A DNA stretch of 64,000 nt, taken from the NCBI RefSeq assembly GCF_014202975.1, contig NZ_JACHHZ010000004.1, positions 636,754-700,753 of the forward strand, written 5' to 3'. Below, piece by piece: positions 57,909-64,000 of the stretch. A program made the position numbers and the translations under genes. The notes beneath the pieces were generated by a model. It saw nothing but the letters and a program-made list of their open reading frames with translations. It did not search any database and was not told the DNA's origin. This DNA is from Povalibacter uvarum (lineage in GTDB: Bacteria > Pseudomonadota > Gammaproteobacteria > Steroidobacterales > Steroidobacteraceae). Position 1 is the stretch's first letter. The number at the start of each line of letters is the position of its first letter.

Positions 57909-60506
57909 ATGGCCTTTAAGAAGACGCCGCCTCCCTCATCAGCGCCAGACAGTCCAGACAAGCTATTCCTGGACCTGCCGCGACGCAAATACACTGGTTT
58001 GCTTGATCATCAAGGGCAAATACTCCGCACCTACGCCAAGACCGGAGCAGATCATTCTGATGTAGCCCTGCAGTTACCTACAGGCAGCGGGAAGACCCTT
58101 GTCGGATTGCTTATTGCCGAATGGCGCCGCCGCAAGTTTCGTGAGCGCACCGTGTATCTGTGTCCGACGAAGCAACTGGTGCATCAGGTTGTCGAAGAGG
58201 CTCGAGCCAAGTACGGGCTGGATACCGACGGCTTTACCGGTCGGATTCGTGACTATGATCCAGGCGCGAAGGCACGCTACACCGGTGGCGCCCGAGTCGC
58301 AGTGGCAACCTACAACTCCCTTTTCAATACGAATCCGTTTTTTAAAGACGCGCACCTGATCATAGTCGACGATGCGCATGCTGCCGAGAATTATATCGGG
58401 CAGCTATGGACGATGAGAATCGAGCGCTTCAGTCCGGAGCACGCGCAGATTTTCGCTGCCGTGACCGGTGTACTCAAGGGAGTGGTTGAGCCGCATTTCT
58501 ATTCTCGCCTCATCAACGAACCACGTTCGCTCGCCGATAAGCTGTGGAATGACAAGCTGCCAACACCCGATCTAATTGAGATCGCTGACGACCTTAGAGA
58601 GGTCATCGATGAACACATCGGTGACTTGGACCTTCAGTATCCGTGGCGGATGATTTCAGATCATCTGGAGGCCTGTCAGGTTTACATGTCAGCGGCCGAG
58701 ATACTGATCAGGCCACTGATCCCGCCTACTTGGTCCCACGAGCCCTTTGCTCAAGCCAAGCAACGAATCTTCATGTCCGCAACTCTCGGTGCGGGCGGGG
58801 ATTTGGAGAGGCTCACCGGTCGACGGGGAATCAAGCGTTTGGCGATCCCAGAAGGGTGGGATAAGCAGGGTATTGGACGTCGCTTCTTCATCTTCCCAGG
58901 GATGTCGCTCGGTGAGGCGGATGCCAGAATTCTTTCAAGAAAGCTGATGAGCAAAGCAGGCCGCAGCTTAGTCCTCGTACCGAGCGATGCAGCCGCAGAG
59001 GCTATAGAGAAAGATGTCAAGGCAGAGCTAGGCTTCAGGACCTTCTCTGCTGCCGACATCGAGCAGACGAAGCAGCCCTTTATCGATTGTGACCAAGCAG
59101 TGGCGATCGTCGCGAATCGATTCGATGGCATCGACTTCCCGGGTGACAGTTGCAGACTGCTATTCATTGAGGGGCTACCGCGCGCCGTCAATCTGCAGGA
59201 ACGATTCTTGATGTCACGCATGGGTGCGAATCTCCTGCTCAACGAACGCGTGCAGACTCGCGTGCTGCAGGCAGTTGGCCGTTGTACTCGCGGCCTCAAC
59301 GATTTCTCTGCAGTAGTCGTAGGTGGGGAAGAGCTGGCAGACTATTTGGGAGATCGTGATCGTCGTTCATACATGCATCCAGAGTTGCAAGCTGAACTCG
59401 AATTCGGTATCGAGCAATCTCAAGACGTAAATGCCAGGACGCTGTTGGAGAACTTCTCCATCTTTCTCGAACACGAGGAAGCTTGGGAGGTGGTGAATGA
59501 GGACATCCTCGCCAAGCGCGATGCGGCGGAAAGGGCGGAGTTTCCGGCGATGAGCGAACTGGAGCGCGCTGTTGATCATGAGATCAGCTATCAAGCTCGC
59601 ATGTGGCAAGGGGATTACGAAGTCGCATTCGACGAAGCCCGCGAGGTCCTAGGCGCGATCGTACACAAGGACCTGAAGGGGTATCGCGCGTTGTGGCACT
59701 ACCTGGCGGGCGGTGCAGCGCTCTTGACAGCAAAGCAGGGTGTGCCCGGATTCGAGAATCAGGCGCGCCTACAATTTTCGAAGGCCAAGGAAGCGGCGCG
59801 TGCCTTGCCATGGCTGGTAACGCTTTCGCGATATGAAGCGACAAATGCAGAAGAAGAAAGTCGCAACGCAGCGGTCATGCGGCAGATTGAGCGCGTAGAG
59901 ACGTCTCTAATGAGTCTGGGGAAACTACACAACCGGGCATACACGAGACGCGAGAAGGAAATCATTGATGGACTTAGCAGCCCAAAGGATTTTGAGAATG
60001 CACAGAAGCTGCTCGGCGAGCTATTGGGTTTCTCGGCAGGCAAAGTAGAAACGGATGGATCGCCGGACCCTTGGTGGCTGTGCGACGACATCGGGTTTGT
60101 GTTTGAGGATCATGTCAATACAATCTCCCCAACACCGTTTATCGACACGACAAAGGCACGACAGGCCGCTTCGCACGCTGACTGGATGAAAGAGAATGTG
60201 CCCGCAGCAAAGAATGCGGATGTGCTACCAGTTCTTGTCACCAAAGCGAGGAAGGCAGCAAGGGGTGCTTTCCCCTCATTGAAGAGGGTTGCCTATTGGC
60301 CGGCAGATGAGTTCCGAGCGTGGGCAACGCAAGCGCTCGCGGTGCTGCGTGAGCTGCGAACTACCTTCAGCGAGTCGGGCGATATTGATTGGCGCATCAA
60401 GGCAGCCGAAGCATTCGAGGAGAATGCAATGGACGCACCCGGTTTGCATGCACGCTTGTCTCGTCAGCGCGCGTCCGATCGGTTGGAGCCGCTTGATGCG
60501 ACTTAA
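57909..60506 (+). CDS. DDAH-box superfamily 2 helicase (XPD/DinG-like) of the defence operon
   Basis: This 865-residue protein has Walker A QLPTGSGKTL (about 55-64) and motif II VDDAHAAE (about 152-159). Motif III-like MSATLG, motif V-like RFDGIDFPG and motif VI VLQAVGRCTRG (about 451-461) follow. DDAH/DEAH and the FDGIDFPG segment point to the XPD/DinG branch. The expected four-cysteine Fe-S insertion is not apparent. The C-terminal 380 residues are helical and unassigned. AGGAAG precedes the ATG. Confidence 0.82.
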   Translation: MAFKKTPPPSSAPDSPDKLFLDLPRRKYTGLLDHQGQILRTYAKTGADHSDVALQLPTGSGKTLVGLLIAEWRRRKFRERTVYLCPTKQLVHQVVEEARAKYGLDTDGFTGRIRDYDPGAKARYTGGARVAVATYNSLFNTNPFFKDAHLIIVDDAHAAENYIGQLWTMRIERFSPEHAQIFAAVTGVLKGVVEPHFYSRLINEPRSLADKLWNDKLPTPDLIEIADDLREVIDEHIGDLDLQYPWRMISDHLEACQVYMSAAEILIRPLIPPTWSHEPFAQAKQRIFMSATLGAGGDLERLTGRRGIKRLAIPEGWDKQGIGRRFFIFPGMSLGEADARILSRKLMSKAGRSLVLVPSDAAAEAIEKDVKAELGFRTFSAADIEQTKQPFIDCDQAVAIVANRFDGIDFPGDSCRLLFIEGLPRAVNLQERFLMSRMGANLLLNERVQTRVLQAVGRCTRGLNDFSAVVVGGEELADYLGDRDRRSYMHPELQAELEFGIEQSQDVNARTLLENFSIFLEHEEAWEVVNEDILAKRDAAERAEFPAMSELERAVDHEISYQARMWQGDYEVAFDEAREVLGAIVHKDLKGYRALWHYLAGGAALLTAKQGVPGFENQARLQFSKAKEAARALPWLVTLSRYEATNAEEESRNAAVMRQIERVETSLMSLGKLHNRAYTRREKEIIDGLSSPKDFENAQKLLGELLGFSAGKVETDGSPDPWWLCDDIGFVFEDHVNTISPTPFIDTTKARQAASHADWMKENVPAAKNADVLPVLVTKARKAARGAFPSLKRVAYWPADEFRAWATQALAVLRELRTTFSESGDIDWRIKAAEAFEENAMDAPGLHARLSRQRASDRLEPLDAT

Positions 60507-60720
60507 CTATCGCTCGAGCTCAGTGTTGCCCCGACGCTCGCCAAGAGTGGAATCAGAACACGGCCTCAAGCTCGTGGCTCCGCACCGGCGTCGCTCGCGA
60601 TGCTCTTAGTGGAACTCGGCGTTGCGGGACGGCTAGTGTACTGAACCGTCGGTAATTCAGTAAGTTATTGATTGCTAGTACTCCTCCGTTGGCACTAGGG
60701 TGCTAGTCGCCCGGACGCCC

Positions 60721-60918
60721 TTAGTACTGCTTTCGAGATCTGCCGGGTTTCTGTCTGAATGCATCGGCGTATTTCTCGAACAGCAGCTGCAGCGCTTGCC
60801 GCAACAGGCGACTCTGCGGGATATCCGTTTGCGCGGAGAGCGCCTTCAACTTTTCCGCCGTTTCAACGGGAACATAGAGCCCAAGTTGCCGGCCTGTGCG
60901 TCCGCTTTGCTCCGACAT
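60721..60918 (-). CDS. Ribbon-helix-helix (CopG/Arc-type) protein
   Basis: This 65-residue protein has the RHH pattern LGLYVPVETAEKLKALSA followed by SRLLRQALQLLFEKYADAFR and a basic tail. It could be a lone antitoxin, a repressor or a partition-type protein. No toxin gene adjoins. The 214 bases between it and the helicase hold no gene. Confidence 0.7.
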   Translation of the reverse strand: MSEQSGRTGRQLGLYVPVETAEKLKALSAQTDIPQSRLLRQALQLLFEKYADAFRQKPGRSRKQY

Positions 60919-60984
60919 CGTGGAAAACCTTAGGCAGTCTAGATGCGTCTAGACATTACCATTACTGAGGAATAGTGTATCGGA

Positions 60985-61000
60985 GCGGCTAGAAAGCCGC
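60985..61000. promoter_or_regulatory. Hairpin in the leader of the small-gene operon
   Basis: A perfect 6-bp stem GCGGCT-AGAA-AGCCGC lies 70 bases before the first small gene, followed by a GC-rich stretch able to pair further. It may be a leader structure, but it is not a copy of elements A-C. Confidence 0.35.
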
Positions 61001-61069
61001 GAAGGGCGGCCCCCGCCAGTGGTGGAACACCGACGAGGGCCTAACCACAACGCCTCCGGAGAGGTAGTT

Positions 61070-61186
61070 ATGGCTTCCTTTATTATCGCGCACCCGGCGC
61101 TCATGCGGGTACGTGCGCGTAAATTCTGCAGCGGCGATGACCTTGCCAGCCCTCGGCGACTCCCGTCCAGTGGGGTGTGGCCATGA
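61070..61186 (+). CDS. Small ORF of 38 residues starting a coupled operon
   Basis: ATG 61070 has a strong GGAGAGG site 5 bases upstream and begins MASFIIAHPALMRVRARKFC. The stop overlaps the next start as ATGA at 61183. The RBS quality and coupling suggest it is translated, possibly as a leader peptide. No family is known. Confidence 0.45.
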   Translation: MASFIIAHPALMRVRARKFCSGDDLASPRRLPSSGVWP

Positions 61187-61494
61187 GCACCCGACGAAAG
61201 CGACAGACGGCACCGCCCGGCAGGACGACATTAAGCGCTGAGTCGCCAGCAGCACCTTCGCGACAGAAATCCTCTGCCTTGGTCAGCCCTGAAGGCGCTC
61301 TCGAGGAATGCATCGGCGCGATCTGTCTCGTCGAAGTCACGCTGCACTCTCTGGAATCGCAGGAGAGCTCAACTCCGGAACAGGAAGTTTTGAAGCGTGC
61401 GCTGAAGGCTATTTGGTCCGTGCATGACTGGATCTACGAGCTGAGGCCGGACGATCTGGGTGGCGAGGATACCGATCGGGAGGATGGACAATGA
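61183..61494 (+). CDS. Small ICE protein of unknown function
   Basis: This 103-residue protein has a basic, disordered N-terminus (MSTRRKRQTAPPGR) and a helical C-terminal half (LEECIGAICLVEVTLHSLES; LKAIWSVHDWIYELRPDD). ATG 61183 overlaps the preceding small ORF. It overlaps the next gene by 4 bases. The function is unknown. Confidence 0.6.
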   Translation: MSTRRKRQTAPPGRTTLSAESPAAPSRQKSSALVSPEGALEECIGAICLVEVTLHSLESQESSTPEQEVLKRALKAIWSVHDWIYELRPDDLGGEDTDREDGQ

Positions 61495-61832
61495 ATCGCG
61501 CTACCCGAGAAGACATGATCGTCATCAGCATGGGAATCGGTGCGCTGCTCGAATGCGTGCGGCAGATCGAGACGTGGTGGCAAGTGCGTGGAGACGGTGC
61601 GGCACTTCAGCGCACTCAGCAACTCGGAAACGCAATACTTGCGACACGGCGAAAGTTCTTTGCGGATGCCAGCGACTCAGACGTCCAGACAGCCGAAGCG
61701 TTCATCGTGGCCGACGGATTGCGCGACGCCGCCAGGCAATGCAAGGAAGGGCAAGCAGCGCTTCATGCGCGATTGATTGGTGGTGCCGAGACTATTGAGC
61801 GGCTATGTCGCTCCCGCGAGGTGCAGCCATGA
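61491..61832 (+). CDS. Small helical ICE protein of unknown function
   Basis: This 113-residue all-helical protein contains LLECVRQIETWWQVRGDG and EAFIVADGLRDAARQCKEGQ. Both ends overlap neighbours by 4 bases (ATGA), so it is translationally coupled. No family is recognised. Confidence 0.6.
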   Translation: MNRATREDMIVISMGIGALLECVRQIETWWQVRGDGAALQRTQQLGNAILATRRKFFADASDSDVQTAEAFIVADGLRDAARQCKEGQAALHARLIGGAETIERLCRSREVQP

Positions 61833-62074
61833 CACGTGCTGTTCAACGCGGCTCAACGAGCACTCCGCGACCGTCACGACGGGAAGAACTTGAGCAATTC
61901 GATCTCGCTCCTGAGCCGGTGCCTTGCGACGGCTGCCCTCACGCGATCACGTGTCGCACTCGACAACTCGCCTGCAAGACATTCGCCGAGTACGTGACGA
62001 CCGGACGATGGAAGGCGCAGTCCATACCACGATTCCCAAGTCGCCGGCCATATCACAGGATGTTTCGCAACTGA
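61829..62074 (+). CDS. Small Cys-motif protein of the ICE end region
   Basis: This 81-residue protein has a four-cysteine motif, CDGCPHAITCRTRQLACKTF, likely a zinc site, followed by basic residues (GRWKAQSIPRFPSRRPYHRM). It may bind nucleic acid. Similar short Cys proteins occur in phages and ICEs (recalled). ATG 61829 with GAGGTG upstream is chosen over 61805. Confidence 0.6.
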   Translation: MTRAVQRGSTSTPRPSRREELEQFDLAPEPVPCDGCPHAITCRTRQLACKTFAEYVTTGRWKAQSIPRFPSRRPYHRMFRN

Positions 62075-62195
62075 GCGAACAATGTCAGCTCGCGAGAGAC
62101 ATCGAAGCGCGGGCGCTTGCCGGTCCAACAAAGGCGTCCACCCAGCTCGTCGTCACGGGTGGCGCCTCACACCTACCCACATGTTGGAGGAGAGC

Positions 62196-62564
62196 GTGAC
62201 TAAGAGGGCATCCGCGGCGAAGGCGTCCAAGCGATCCGCCAAACACTCGACCAAGAAGACGCGAACGCCCCCCGAGCCAACAGCTGCTGCGGAGTCGGAG
62301 CGAGACCAGCAGTCACATGAGTCAGAGCCCCGACCCGCAGCACTCGACAGTGCCCGCTCACTCGCGAAGCGTATAAAGGCGCAGCGTGAGCAACTCTTCA
62401 AGGCAATATCCATCGTCGAATGCTGCAAGTATGCCAGCGCTACGCTCTATAACGTCTACGACTCGGAATACATGGTTCCGGCATTCGACGTCATCTGCGA
62501 TCTCCTGGACACTTCAGTCGGTGAGCTGGAACTGATTGCATCCGAATGTGAAGACCTCGACTGA
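62196..62564 (+). CDS. Small protein with basic N-terminus, unknown
   Basis: GTG 62196 has GGAGGAG 3 bases upstream; an ATG at 62181 would include that site. The 122-residue product has a Lys/Ser/Ala-rich N-terminus (VTKRASAAKASKRSAKHSTK) and a helical end (KRIKAQREQLFKAISIVECC; FDVICDLLDTSVGELELI). It may bind nucleic acid. The function is unknown. Confidence 0.55.
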   Translation: MTKRASAAKASKRSAKHSTKKTRTPPEPTAAAESERDQQSHESEPRPAALDSARSLAKRIKAQREQLFKAISIVECCKYASATLYNVYDSEYMVPAFDVICDLLDTSVGELELIASECEDLD

Positions 62565-62787
62565 GCGCGGGCTCGAAGATCTCATCGAGAGTCCGAACTC
62601 ACCGACGCTCATGATCCTAGTTTCGCCTGAATCAGCGGCGAAACTCGCCATACCACCGAAGCGCGCGTCTGGATCGAAGCTTCTCGGCGCCGCAAAGGCG
62701 GCGAAACTCGACGGGTCTCGGGCGCGCTGGCGTGTAGACCTCGCAGGCTCGGCGCCCCAGGGGGGGGCGGTGCGAGAAACCCCCTGA
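62548..62787 (+). CDS. Possible small protein at the ICE right end
   Basis: A frame from GTG 62548 (79 residues) overlaps the preceding gene by 17 bases and contains TLMILVSPESAAKLAIPPKR and LLGAAKAAKLDGSRARWR. Its composition is plausible, but the ribosome site is poor. A 9-bp inverted repeat lies inside it. Confidence 0.3.
   Translation: MKTSTERGLEDLIESPNSPTLMILVSPESAAKLAIPPKRASGSKLLGAAKAAKLDGSRARWRVDLAGSAPQGGAVRETP
62619..62645. repeat. 9-bp inverted repeat near the ICE end
   Basis: AGTTTCGCC-N9-GGCGAAACT is a perfect inverted repeat 320 bases from the attachment site. It shares TTTCGCC with the transfer operator sites. It may bind a recombination or regulatory protein. Confidence 0.4.
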
Positions 62788-62922
62788 AGCGTGGTTGGAT
62801 GCCGTGCTCGCGCACTGAACGTTGACACGCCAGTTCCTACCCCTAGAATACGCGACCCTGCTGGGGTGCCGAATCTGGTGCCAAATCCGGGGTGTTGAGG
62901 GGATTTCGGGGAACGCCGGGTC

Positions 62923-62951
62923 GCGAGATATCAGCAACTTACTGATCTCGC
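62923..62951. repeat. Imperfect inverted repeat just inside the attachment site
   Basis: GCGAGAT-AT-CAG pairs with CTG-ATCTCGC across CAACTTA, ending 14 bases before the tRNA-Ser fragment. A relative of its centre (ATCAATAACTTACTGA) occurs in inverted orientation near 60650. Arm-type integrase sites are possible. Confidence 0.35.
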
Positions 62952-62964
62952 TTGTGTCGCTCCC

Positions 62965-62990
62965 GGGTTCGAATCCCTCTCTCTCCGCCA
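62965..62990 (+). other. attR-like site: 3' end of a tRNA-Ser gene
   Basis: The 26 bases from GGGTTCGAATCC to CTCTCCGCCA equal the T-loop, acceptor arm, discriminator G and CCA of tRNA-Ser. No 5' half is found upstream, so this is a duplicated gene end as left by site-specific integration. It marks the ICE/chromosome border. Confidence 0.75.
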
Positions 62991-63137
62991 GCCTGACAAA
63001 GTTGAAGTCCCTTCCATGTGGCTGGTAGGATGCGCGCCCCGCGGCGGGGGCTGTCATGACCCCTGCCTCTTGGAACACCCTGAAAACAGGGGTTTCGCAT
63101 TCCGGGTTTCTCTGTAACCCGCCATGACGTCGATTAC

Positions 63138-63214
63138 GCGCCCGTAGCTCAGTTGGATAGAGCGTCTGGCTACGAACCAGAAGGTCGGGAGTTCGAATCT
63201 CTCCGGGCGCGCCA
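63138..63214 (+). tRNA. tRNA-Arg (anticodon ACG)
   Basis: The 77-nt gene folds as a cloverleaf. Acceptor GCGCCCG pairs with CGGGCGC. D-loop AGCTCAGTTGGATAGAGC, anticodon loop CTACGAA in stem TCTGG/CCAGA, and T-arm GTTCGAATC are present, with an encoded CCA. ACG (inosine at position 34) reads CGN arginine codons. It lies in chromosomal DNA beyond the ICE end and is not split. Confidence 0.95.
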
Positions 63215-63536
63215 TTAAATCAAGAACTTACGACTCCTCCAGGTCAATATCGCCGGAAGGTTGCGGGAATTCTGCGACTCTGGCTCTCGTGGTGTTGCCG
63301 TAGCCGCCGGCTTGCGGTGTCAACGGTGACCGCGAAGTACGTCGAGCACGGAGTGCAAATGGCGACCCAGGTCACACGCTGAAGAGGCGGCGGCCGAAAA
63401 CGGTTGGCTCACCGCAAGGGCCGGAGGAAAATCCTCAACACCTCGTACGCGAAGTCAATCATGAGAACAATGAGCTTCGGTCCGCGTCAGTGCGTTGAGC
63501 GTCGGCGGCACGGGAAACGGCGATCGTGACCCTGCC

Positions 63537-63851
63537 ATGACACTGGAACATATCTTCATCCTGTGGGTGATCGTCACGCTCTATCTGAGCGTGGTCTTCT
63601 TCTATGAAATGTGGCGCTATCGGAATGGCGACTACGAAATACCAAAGGCCGTTCAGGCAGAGGAGCCACGCGAGGCGCCCGCGCCGCGTAAAGACCCGCC
63701 GAAGACCTTCACCGGGGCGGAGCAACCGCAGCGGAGCCCGCCGGCTGCTCCGTCAGCTTCTGTAGTCGAGCGCCATGAGGAGCTCATGGACTGGCTGACG
63801 GATCATAAGAAGCGCGATTCCGCGGCAGCCGATCTCGCACCGACGAGATAG
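63537..63851 (+). CDS. Small single-span membrane protein, unknown
   Basis: This 104-residue protein starts with a membrane helix (HIFILWVIVTLYLSVVFFYE). A proline- and acid-rich tail (EEPREAPAPRKDPPK) and a short helical end follow. The segment 63215-63536 before it contains no recognisable gene. ATG 63537 is the natural start. The function is unknown. Confidence 0.55.
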   Translation: MTLEHIFILWVIVTLYLSVVFFYEMWRYRNGDYEIPKAVQAEEPREAPAPRKDPPKTFTGAEQPQRSPPAAPSASVVERHEELMDWLTDHKKRDSAAADLAPTR

Positions 63852-63878
63852 GGGATGGCCGCGAGCTGAAGTCCAGAA

Positions 63879-63929
63879 ACTCGCGCGTAGATGCGCGAGT
63901 GAAGACGGCGGGACCGTTCCGATCCCGCC
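63879..63929. terminator. Two hairpins between convergent genes
   Basis: ACTCGCGC-N6-GCGCGAGT (63879-63900) and GGCGGGA-N9-TCCCGCC (63907-63929) are perfect stems between the end of the membrane-protein gene and the end of the reverse thiolase gene. They can stop transcription from both sides. Confidence 0.65.
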
Positions 63930-63938
63930 GCCAATCGA

Positions 63939-64000
63939 TCAGAAGATTTCGAACAGTCCCGCGGCGCCCATGCCGCCGCCGACGCACATCGTCACGATGC
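63939..64000 (-). CDS. Acetyl-CoA acetyltransferase (thiolase), C-terminal end only
   Basis: The reverse frame ends with IVTMCVGGGMGAAGLFEIF before TGA at 63939-63941. CxGGGMG contains the C-terminal active-site cysteine of thiolases. The rest lies beyond the window. It is a chromosomal fatty-acid or PHA metabolism gene. Confidence 0.8.
   Translation of the reverse strand, partial: IVTMCVGGGMGAAGLFEIF

Larger units (their letters stand above)
29850..62990 (+). mobile_element. Conjugative core and right end of an ICE; left end not in the window
   Basis: This interval contains a full VirB/VirD4 transfer operon, relaxase and MobC, a toxin-antitoxin pair, a defence module and small cargo genes. 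It ends in a tRNA-Ser 3' duplicate. No integrase, replication protein or partition genes were found. The metal-resistance genes to the left are probably cargo of the same element, but no left boundary is visible. Confidence 0.75.

Noticed and set aside
52845..60506. Standard BREX or type I restriction locus
   Set aside because: No PglZ, BrxC, BrxL, HsdS or HsdR features are present; the helicase and nuclease are of other types.
62880..62995. Complete tRNA-Ser or tmRNA gene
   Set aside because: No 5' acceptor strand, D-arm or anticodon arm can be folded upstream; only the last 26 bases match.

Overview
The window is high-GC proteobacterial DNA, about 60 percent GC by eye. It looks gammaproteobacterial (an inference from family resemblance, not tested). 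Most or all of it appears to be an integrative and conjugative element (ICE) with heavy-metal cargo. The right edge of the ICE lies near position 62990. There a copy of the last 26 bases of a tRNA-Ser gene sits without the rest of the tRNA, as expected for an attachment-site duplication. Beyond it are an intact tRNA-Arg gene and the start of chromosomal DNA (a small membrane protein and the end of a thiolase gene). No integrase is visible, so the other ICE end must lie to the left of the window.

Region by region: 1-6.5 kb is a leftward cluster with a rhodanese-fused ArsR regulator, a persulfide-dioxygenase-like MBL protein, an MFS transporter, a cysteine desulfurase and a large LuxR-type STAND ATPase. 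6.6-16.5 kb is a copper module: CueR-like regulator, CopA ATPase, a small His/Cys/Met protein and a CusCBA-like efflux system whose CusB carries a CusF domain. 16.6-19.4 kb holds a MerR regulator, an ArsB/ACR3-like transporter of the BASS superfamily and MerT- and MerF-like membrane proteins without a MerA reductase. 19.4-27.6 kb is a CzcBA-type module in which czcC is reduced to its two ends, followed by EF-hand, membrane-anchor, HupE/UreJ and His-tailed DMT proteins. 27.7-29.8 kb has an MFS gene and a decayed membrane gene.

29.8-52.7 kb is the conjugation core. It contains an AbiEi/AbiEii toxin-antitoxin pair, a LuxR solo, an FlhC-like regulator and partner, a complete VirB2-VirB11/VirD4 type IV secretion operon, an EexN-like exclusion lipoprotein, relaxase-associated proteins, an orphan DNA methyltransferase and the MobC/relaxase pair. 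52.8-60.5 kb is a putative anti-phage or restriction module: a WYL repressor divergent from an N6-adenine methyltransferase, a PD-(D/E)XK nuclease and a DDAH helicase. 60.7-62.8 kb contains a ribbon-helix-helix protein and a translationally coupled run of small unknown genes.

The most unusual signal is at 48.5-50.6 kb. Three copies of a roughly 135-nt element lie directly before three small transcription units next to the presumed oriT. In each copy a 20-bp stem differs in sequence but stays self-complementary, which is covariation. A second hairpin just before the ribosome binding site covaries in the same way. Each element contains the motif TTTCGCGG-N6-CGGCCG or a close variant. The same motif occurs before virB2 (twice) and before mobC, which suggests one regulon joining secretion, mobilisation and the leading-region genes.
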